From Symbiodinium natans (lineage: Eukaryota > Sar > Dinophyceae > Suessiales > Symbiodiniaceae), in contig CAJNDS010000152.1 of NCBI GenBank assembly GCA_905221605.1, forward strand, positions 132,501-160,696: a DNA stretch of 28,196 nt, read 5' to 3'. Of the stretch, positions 21,483-28,196 are shown in pieces. Within the stretch, counting starts at the first letter, position 1. Each line of letters opens with the position of its first letter. The position numbers and the translations under genes were made by a program. The notes below the pieces were generated by a model. That model worked only from the letters and a program-made list of their open reading frames with translations. It was not told the DNA's origin and searched no databases.

Positions 21483-21639
21483 TGCTTGGATGTGTCGGCG
21501 ATTGTCAAGGCATGCTGTCCGGGATTCCTTGCCGCTCGACGATTTGAGCGACAGGCTGCAACCCTATGATGCTAGCTGAAAAAGACAGTGTGCTCATGCT
21601 GTTCGGCATTGTCTTTGGAAGAACGGCCATGGACCATCA

Positions 21640-21800
21640 TGGACCATGACACAGCGTGCAGCGTGCAGCGTGCTATTGGAAATACCCTCGGCAGTTGCCC
21701 GCTTATGTCTTTTCTTTGGCCCAGAAGCGCAAAGCCGCTTTGACAGCCCGGCTTTGTGCCGCAGGCGCGCCACAGGCGCGCCGCACGTCCAAAGAAAGGC
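21640..21800. repeat. Cluster of short tandem duplications
   Basis: ATGGACCATC/G appears twice near 21628-21648, AGCGTGC appears three times near 21655-21673, and CAGGCGCGCC appears twice near 21763-21782. They lie just upstream of the cold-shock gene and have no evident coding role. Confidence 0.6.
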
Positions 21801-21847
21801 CTGTGTTTGCTCTGTAGAAAGTTGAGTTAAGGCTGTTAAGGCGTGCG

Positions 21848-22187
21848 ATGGCTGCAGAACCGACGGCTGACGAACTGCCAGGGCTGCCTGACTCTGACAA
21901 GGCTTGGGCTGCGTGCTGTGATGCTGCGCACTTGGGTTTTGCACATTTGGGTACTCTTGGTCCGCAGGTCTACCTCGGAGCAGTGAAGTCATACAATGAT
22001 CGCAGAGGATTTGGCTTTGTTGCTTGTGGCTTGATGCATTGGATACCATTGGATCGGGTGCACATTGCTATTCAAGTTGACTCTACATGTTGTGATGTAT
22101 CGAGGTGCTGAAACAGCAGCAGAGTTTGGAAGAGATGTGCCACTGCTTGAAATGGACGTAACACTACGAGAAGAGACTTTGGCCTAG
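21848..22187 (+). CDS. Small cold-shock-domain protein, two exons (possibly truncated)
   Basis: Exons 21848-22025 and 22105-22187 give an 86-residue protein. An in-frame TAG at 21815 precedes the ATG, supporting this start. After an N-terminal tail of about 40 residues, VYLGAVKSYNDRRGFGFVAC (41-60) matches the first strands and RNP1 motif of the cold-shock domain. Splicing adds AETAAEFGRDVPLLEMD, and the FGRDV block is typical of dinoflagellate cold-shock proteins, so the join is supported by the protein. A 79-bp GT-AG intron followed by G fits well. The usual second half of the domain (strands 4-5) is absent. Either the protein is degenerate, or another exon follows: a GT at 22158 and a CCAG|G acceptor at 22210 would continue in frame with VYMAKLEAVF. 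Its likely role is nucleic-acid binding; target and regulation are unknown. Confidence 0.68.
22026..22104 (+). other. 79-bp intron of the cold-shock gene
   Basis: It starts GTGGCT and ends ATCGAG, followed by G. Removing it joins GFGFVAC to AETAAEFGRDV in one frame, exactly where the cold-shock fold expects the FGRDV segment. Confidence 0.65.
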
Positions 22188-22383
22188 TTGTGCGACTGTT
22201 GCTTCCCCAGGTGTACATGGCAAAGCTCGAGGCTGTTTTTGTGAATTCTGTGGTTCGCTGCCTCCTTGAACATGGAATTCGATTCACGTGTGACAACCGT
22301 TGCCCGTCAGATTGGCTCGATAGCAGGAACCTTTCATGCCAATACAAACTTTCAGTCCCGGTCACATCCACTCGCAGCAACCC

Positions 22384-22568
22384 GCCAACCCACCCACCCT
22401 CCCACCCACCCACCCAAGCACCCGCGCACACGGAGGCAGAAAGAAACACACAGAGGCAGAGACGCAGAGACGCAAAGACGTAGAGACGCAAAGACGCAGG
22501 ACGCAGAGATGCAGAGACGCAGAGACGCAGAACGCAGAGGCGCAGAGACGCAGAGACACAGAAAAGCA
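22384..22568. repeat. CCCA and ACGCAGAG short-unit repeats
   Basis: A CCCACC/CCCA run (22384-22420) is followed by degenerate copies of the 8-bp unit ACGCAGAG/ACGCAAAG (about 22458-22560). This is the left edge of a 700-bp simple-repeat block. Confidence 0.9.
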
Positions 22569-22625
22569 AAGACACACACACACACACGCGCGCACACACG
22601 CGCACACACACACACACACCCACAC

Positions 22626-22663
<38 letters not shown>

Positions 22664-22689
22664 CGAGAGACAGAGAGACAGACAGACAC

Positions 22690-22724
<35 letters not shown>

Positions 22725-22740
22725 CACACACAATATCACA
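22569..22740. repeat. (CA)n and (CAGA)n microsatellites
   Basis: CA dinucleotide runs (22572-22626) are followed by CAGA tetranucleotide runs (22627-22730), interrupted by GAGA units. The minus strand reads as CTGT/CTGTGT and gives long but meaningless Cys/Val/Ser frames. Confidence 0.95.
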
Positions 22741-23060
22741 CAATATCACACAATCTCACACTCTCACACAATCACACAATCACACAATCATACACAATCA
22801 CACACAATCACACACAATCACACACAATCACACACGATCACACACAATCGCACACAATCACAGACAATCACACACAATCACAGACAATCACACACAATCA
22901 CACACGATCACACACAATCGCACACAATCACAGACAATCACACACAATCACAGACAATCACACACAATCACACACAATCACACACACTCACACACAATCA
23001 CACACAATCACACACAATCACACACACACACAATCACACACAATCACACACACACACACA

Positions 23061-23096
<36 letters not shown>
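22741..23096. repeat. ACACAATCAC 10-bp satellite with a 70-bp higher-order unit
   Basis: The decamer CACACAATCA is repeated in strict 10-bp register. Variants (CACACGATCA, CACACAATCG, CAGACAATCA) occur in the same order in two identical 70-bp blocks, 22831-22900 and 22901-22970. The array decays into (CA)n, which runs into the assembly gap. Confidence 0.93.
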
Positions 23097-23196
23097 NNNN
23101 NNNNNNNNNNNNNNNNNNNNNNNNNNNNNNNNNNNNNNNNNNNNNNNNNNNNNNNNNNNNNNNNNNNNNNNNNNNNNNNNNNNNNNNNNNNNNNNN
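23097..23196. other. Assembly gap (100 N)
   Basis: There are exactly 100 N's between a CA tract and a TCC tract. A round number usually marks a gap of unknown true length. Confidence 0.99.
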
Positions 23197-23290
23197 TCCT
23201 TCCTCCTTCCTCCTTCCTCCTTCCTCCTTCCTCCTCCTTCCTCCTCCTCCCTCCTCCTCCTCCCTCCTCCTCCTCCTCCTCCTCGTCCTC
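23197..23290. repeat. (TCCTTCC)n / (TCC)n polypyrimidine tract
   Basis: A pyrimidine-only strand is built from CTTCCTC and CTC units, bordering the gap. Such mirror-repeat homopyrimidine DNA can form triplex structures. Confidence 0.95.
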
Positions 23291-23326
23291 CTCCCGCCCG
23301 CTCCTCTCGCCGCCTGCCAGCCGTGC

Positions 23327-23433
23327 CCGCACCGCGCTCCGGCACCGCGCTCCGGCACCGCGCTCCGGCACCGCGCTCCCGCACCGCGCTCCCGCACCGC
23401 GCTCCGCCTCTCTCTCCGACACGCACCGCGCTC
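23327..23433. repeat. 13-bp minisatellite CCGGCACCGCGCT
   Basis: About six near-perfect tandem copies occur at 23327-23404, with a G-to-C change in the later ones (CCCGCACCGCGCT). A further GCACCGCGCTCCGCCTCT copy lies at about 23423. It is very GC-rich and CpG-rich. Confidence 0.92.
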
Positions 23434-25288
23434 CGCCTCTGTCTCATCGTCTCATCGCACAGAGAGGGAAAGCAAAAGGGAAAGGGTATTTTGTTTACTG
23501 GGCAGCTTTGGGAACGTAACTTCTCGTTGTAACTTCTCGTTGCCGGGTACAGGAGCCCCTAAATCAACTGGCCAATCTTCTTTTGCTCGCCTCCTTTGTC
23601 TTCTTTATGTACTCCGCTTGCAGGCATGACTTCGGTTATTTGGGTGGAACCAGTTGGGCAATCTGCAGCGCGCTTGTTTGCCAAACTGAACAGTGACTTG
23701 ACAGCATTTGACAGCAACATCTCAAAAAACTCACAATGTCAGAGCGATTGACCGCCGATACCGCCGCGATGTGTAGCCTGCAGGCACCAGGATCTCGAGA
23801 AATTGTTTGGTGCTTTCTTCGACATTATGAGCAGCACCCCGGCGAGCATGAAACCATCTGAGCCGACCATTAGCTTTGTGTGTTTTTGCATTGTGCTGAG
23901 GGTGGGATTGCCGAGTTCCACTGGCTCTGCATGGCCATGTCCACCGCCAGGATCGCCAGGCAAAGACACGACGAAATATGCGAGGGCGTGGCCATTTAGG
24001 TCAGGACGCCAACCATGTCAAAGTTCGTAGCTCCTGCGCAGGTCCAGCGTGGCAATGCCGGACTGAAGGTACCTTGAATTCCAGAAGTAGCTTTTCGTAT
24101 GGTTAAGACCTGTGCTGCAGCATTGCTTGTCTGCTGATTGTTTTCTGACATCATGCATGCGTCCAAAGATGTGGACATGCGGCCATGCGTAAATGGCTTT
24201 TGAGCATTGCTTTCCTCAAGCTTACGTGGCAACTTTTGTTCTTGCGAGGTCATGCTTCCTGTTGGCAGCAATCTGTGCGCCAACCCGAACCTGACAGCCT
24301 CTGCAGCGCAACAGCTGCAGAAGGCCATGCTTTTGGGGAAAGGTCTGTGATTGTACATACAATATACATCGTGCCTCAAGCTTCTTACGTGGTTTCTCTG
24401 GAACCAGCCTTACAATAAGAAATCTAATCTGTTCTCAGTGTCGGTACACTAAGAGATGTTGCCTCAGTGAGCCTTTTGAACAAAGCCCAGGGTGCATCGG
24501 AGAGAAGGAAGGGAAAGAGGGGTGATAGAGTTAGCCTTCAATCCACGCAGGAGTTCCGACGAGGGAACAGGAGCCGACACGCGAGCATTCAGCAAGAGTT
24601 TACAGGCTGTCGTATGATACCGATGACACTTGACAGAGCCTTATCTGTTGTCCGGCAGGATGTTTGCCAAGATCCAGCAGAGGGAGGCAGACTGGAAACA
24701 AATCTTTTCTGTCTCAAAGTTTTTCGAGCGCATCCTGGCTGCATTTGTCAGGGTGCACGGTGCACGCCGTGTGTTGTGCATCGAAGGGAGGGGTGCCAGC
24801 CGAAATCATGAACTTCCTTCGAAGCATTGCTCTTGCCCATCTCTTGCATACTTTCTTTCTATTTGAACATTTGTGGAGCATCAATGATGTTCGCAAACGA
24901 GGCTACTACCATTACCTTCAGTTCGACATTACCGCCTCCAGCGAGGAGATCATGTTTCAGTGGTTATCATGGTGCAGACAACACCTTCAAGGTGTCTGCG
25001 GCAGGGTGGGGGGCTGGGGAGACAGGGGGGGGGGGGGGGGCGGCCGTTCAGTGGTTGGGAACGAAAGCGCCAGGCATTGCAGACATGCTGGAGACGGGCG
25101 GCAACTGCCACCTGATCACCCGGCCTTGGCCAGATTTTCAGCTTGCATGATTGACTGACCCGAGTCCGACAGGGTACTGTTGAGACAGGGTGCTCTTGCA
25201 TCGGGACAAGGGTTTGCCTCCTGCAAAGGAGTGGATGCCCTTCAAGGACAGCAGCTAGCAGCTGCCGCGAGAATATACACCGACACAT
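23434..25288. other. Gene-free stretch right of the simple-repeat block
   Basis: No domain is recognised. A 13-bp tandem duplication (GTAACTTCTCGTT twice) lies at about 23516-23541, and a G16 run at 25025-25040. Overlapping frames at 24467-25158 include stretches of mixed composition (for example 24630-24866 and 24664-25158) but no family signature. Frames running through the G tract are unreliable. Confidence 0.45.
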
Positions 25289-26382
25289 TCAATGGGAGGA
25301 TCCTGAGAACTAGAGAGTTGGGTATTGAGAAGTAGAGCTAGGCTTAAACTTTGTGTATTCCAGGGAACGTGCAGACTATACAGATGCTGCGGTCTCTTAA
25401 CTCGAGATAGTCTAAGGTGCAGGGCTTAACTTGCGGTATTGACTCAGGGAGGCTAGCTAAATGACTCAACAAAGTTCCGAGGTTCAGAAGTTTGGGTTAG
25501 GGGTGGCAGGCAACGGGCCTTGTGGCTAAGGCGGTCCTGGCCTGGGTTATGTGTTGGGGTTTAGTGGCAGCATCTGCTTTCGTCCCGCCGGCGTCGCCCG
25601 GCGGTACCTGCGAGCTCTCGTGTGCTCTTGGTCCAGGGTCTGGAAGCGATCTTCTTTGCCGAGGATTGGGGGCTCCTACCCTCAACCCTACAGCATGCTA
25701 AAGCCCCAAACCCCCAAAGCCCGCAACCCAAATGCCAGACTCGTCCAGAGTTTAGGGGTTTCATGTAAGGGTTTCTGATTTTTCCTCAAGCCCCAAAAAA
25801 CCACGGCGTGGGCTTACGGTGTATGCAGTATACGGGTCGAGGTTTCGGGTTGAGGCAGTCAGTCCTGGGCAGGCCCCAATTTTGCCAATGATGCCCGAGT
25901 CTCACCGCATCCCGCGTGACAAAACCGCCAAAAAGCGCCCAAGCCCTACACCCTGCAGTACAACTGATACCCCTAAAGCCTATAAGCCCTAAAGATCTCC
26001 ACTCTTGCTGCTTCGGCGCCTCTGCGAACTCCGAGTTGGGGTAGTTTAGAGTAATGGTCTGGGGCTTGGGTGTCTCAGGGCTTCAAGTCCTAAGCAGCTG
26101 GGATTCGACACTCAGGGTCTATCAAATTCGAGGTCTGCCTGGAGGGGTTTTGCTTTGCGCGTGGCTTAGAGATTGGTGGTTCAGGTCGTTTGTTGGCTTT
26201 GGGGTTGGAGGATAGGGCTTAAGCTGTTATAAGTCGCCTAAACCGCCCAAGCCATACCAGAAGCCCTAATGTTGTACTCGCCAAAGTATCCAGGGGTCCC
26301 CCCCAAACAAGTTTGGGAGTTTTGCCTGTCCTCCATAATCTGGGACGGGGTCTGGGGGAAGGGCGGGTAGGGATCGAGGTTG
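25289..26382 (+). repeat. Left arm of giant inverted repeat
   Basis: The inner 600 bp (25783-26382) are an exact reverse complement of 26928-27527, compared base by base along the whole length. The outer part (25289-25782) matches 27528-28196 in inverted orientation only imperfectly, with many substitutions and indels. Landmarks shared by the outer arms include GAGAGTTGGGTAT, GATGCTGC(A/G)GTCTCT, GGCTAGCTAAA and TCGTCCAGAGTTTAGG. The arm is rich in CCCCAAA and CCCTAAA words and has no recognised coding domain. Confidence 0.95.
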
Positions 26383-26582
26383 GGGGGAAGCCTTGAAGCT
26401 TGAGGGTCTAAGCTTTGCAAACCTGTTTGGTTCCGTGGCCAAAGAGCTGCGGACTAATAGGGAAACCGAAACAGTTTGCTAAAGCGAATGAGGGCAGCTC
26501 GTGGGCTACTTACTTACTCCCTTGAAAAACTGTTTGGGGGCCTGTTTCGTAATGAATGTTCAAGGAAGTTTTTGGCTCCTCC

Positions 26583-26616
<34 letters not shown>

Positions 26617-26927
26617 CTTCGCATAATTGCGGGTAACCCTTGGCAATAGGGCTACCCTCTATTTCTTCGGAAAAACGCATAGCGGGCAACGATGCTAAAG
26701 CGGGTCCAGCATTACCCGAAACACAGGGTTGCTGCCCAAAAAAAGTTGGCTTGCGAGACATGCAAGGCTTTTTTTGGGCCAGGTTTCCTGGCCGAAAAAT
26801 AGCTTTCTTTGCCTTCGTTTCGCAGCGCCAAAACAAAAATTCGAAGAAGATGCGCGCACACATTATTATTGAAACGCGAAAAGCACTTGTTTGTGTGAAA
26901 CACGAGCTTAAAAAGTTACAAAGCGCT
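26383..26927. other. 545-nt spacer of the inverted repeat
   Basis: The spacer is unique DNA between the arms, less C/T-skewed than they are. It contains a C32 homopolymer (26584-26615), a hairpin with A/T-rich stem (GCCCAAAAAAAG at 26734 facing CTTTTTTTGGGC ending at 26779) and a second perfect hairpin (GGCCAGG-TTT-CCTGGCC, 26777-26793). No recognised gene was found; the frames crossing the C run are not credible. Confidence 0.9.
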
Positions 26928-28196
26928 CAACCTCGATCCCTACCCGCCCTTCCCCCAGACCCCGTCCCAGATTATGGAGGACAGGCAAAACTCCCAAACT
27001 TGTTTGGGGGGGACCCCTGGATACTTTGGCGAGTACAACATTAGGGCTTCTGGTATGGCTTGGGCGGTTTAGGCGACTTATAACAGCTTAAGCCCTATCC
27101 TCCAACCCCAAAGCCAACAAACGACCTGAACCACCAATCTCTAAGCCACGCGCAAAGCAAAACCCCTCCAGGCAGACCTCGAATTTGATAGACCCTGAGT
27201 GTCGAATCCCAGCTGCTTAGGACTTGAAGCCCTGAGACACCCAAGCCCCAGACCATTACTCTAAACTACCCCAACTCGGAGTTCGCAGAGGCGCCGAAGC
27301 AGCAAGAGTGGAGATCTTTAGGGCTTATAGGCTTTAGGGGTATCAGTTGTACTGCAGGGTGTAGGGCTTGGGCGCTTTTTGGCGGTTTTGTCACGCGGGA
27401 TGCGGTGAGACTCGGGCATCATTGGCAAAATTGGGGCCTGCCCAGGACTGACTGCCTCAACCCGAAACCTCGACCCGTATACTGCATACACCGTAAGCCC
27501 ACGCCGTGGTTTTTTGGGGCTTGAGGAGTTGGGGTTCGTGTGTGTCGGATTTTTGGGGCTTTGGAGGAAGTCTACGTTGCTAGAGTTTTTGCCAAGTCCC
27601 GAGCTCTTGAAGCGCGAAGCCTCACATAAGCTCCTCAACCGCAACCACAATCAATAAACCCATTACATAAACTCCTAAACTCTGGACGAGTCTGGGGTTT
27701 GGGTTGCGGGCTTTGGGGGTTTGGGGCTTGCGGGGTAGGGTTTAGGGTGCAGGGTAGGAGCCCCCAACCCTCGGCAAAAAGGATCGCTGCCAAGCCATGG
27801 ACCTAAGCACACGAGGGTTGCCGGGCGATGCCGGCGGGACCAAAGCGGCAGATGCCGCCAAGCCCTAAACCCCAACCCTAGACACAAGCCAGCACCACCT
27901 TAGCCACAGGCTCGTTGCCCGCGACCCCTAACCGAAACTTCGACACCCTTTGGGCCAACACAAACCTTCCAAATCCATGTCGCAAACCCATATCTCCATA
28001 CGAGAGTAATCTCGAGTCGTTTAGCTAGCCCCCCTGAGAAAACACCGCAAGTTTAAAACAAAATTGTCCATTAGAATCACGAGACGTAGAGACTGCAGCA
28101 TCTTTGTAGCGTGTACTTTTCTGGAAGTAGTATATCCGAATATTCCTCAACTCTACTTCTGGATACCCAACTCTCGTTTTCAGTATCCTGCCTTGA
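26928..28196 (-). repeat. Right arm of giant inverted repeat (runs to the window edge)
   Basis: The inner 600 bp (26928-27527) are identical to the left arm. From 27528 to about 27665 the right arm has roughly 125 bp that the left arm lacks. Beyond that the match resumes at lower identity, up to the last bases of the window, so the true end of the repeat may lie outside. No coding domain is recognised. Confidence 0.95.

Noticed and set aside
22741-23060. Possible CRISPR-like regular array
   Set aside because: The 10-bp units abut with no spacers, and this appears to be eukaryotic nuclear DNA; it is a simple satellite.
22266-23532. Long His/Thr-rich frames (417 and 398 codons) and minus-strand Cys/Val frames
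   Set aside because: They are translations of CA/CAGA/ACACAATCAC repeats that also run through 100 N's.

Overview
This window looks like nuclear DNA of a dinoflagellate, possibly a Symbiodiniaceae-type or related genome. The grounds are: a calcium-dependent protein kinase whose last EF-hand is restored only by a non-canonical GA-AG intron with a G after the acceptor AG; a small cold-shock-domain gene of a type abundant in dinoflagellates; two plus-strand genes next to each other in very gene-poor DNA; many simple repeats; and TTTAGGG-type heptamers, the dinoflagellate telomere unit, scattered in the right end. The genus cannot be fixed from the sequence alone.

Layout. Positions 1-10.9 kb hold no gene I recognise. 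They contain a GTT microsatellite, some diverged tandem duplications and two large strand-symmetric structures. The first (about 2226-3150) has poly-C, an AT-rich core and poly-G inside a diverged inverted repeat. The second (about 5353-5965) is a GGGCACTC-type minisatellite that switches strand in the middle. Positions 10.9-11.96 kb are a strongly G-skewed GGGGGCAAG minisatellite, whose motif returns in the opposite orientation at 12.36, 12.61 and 16.03 kb. Positions 12.7-18.2 kb have no recognisable gene; the best unproven frame is a 232-codon minus-strand ORF at 15146-15844.

The gene-bearing part is 18.28-22.19 kb. A CDPK occupies 18279-20904 (two exons, 546 residues: kinase domain, junction segment and four EF-hands, the first two degenerate). 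A short cold-shock-domain protein follows at 21848-22187 (two exons, 86 residues). A 700-bp block of CA/CAGA/ACACAATCAC repeats comes next, then a 100-N assembly gap, a TCC-rich tract and a 13-bp minisatellite.

The right end (25289 to the window edge) is a giant inverted repeat. Its inner arms, 25783-26382 and 26928-27527, are exact reverse complements over 600 bp around a 545-nt spacer. Its outer arms are clearly diverged, and the boundary between the two states is sharp. This is the most striking structure here. It is either a recent conversion or duplication in a foldback structure, or an assembly artefact.

The two genes do not form an obvious pathway. The kinase is a Ca2+-signalling enzyme and the cold-shock protein a probable nucleic-acid binder. 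They share only strand and proximity, as is common for dinoflagellate gene arrays.
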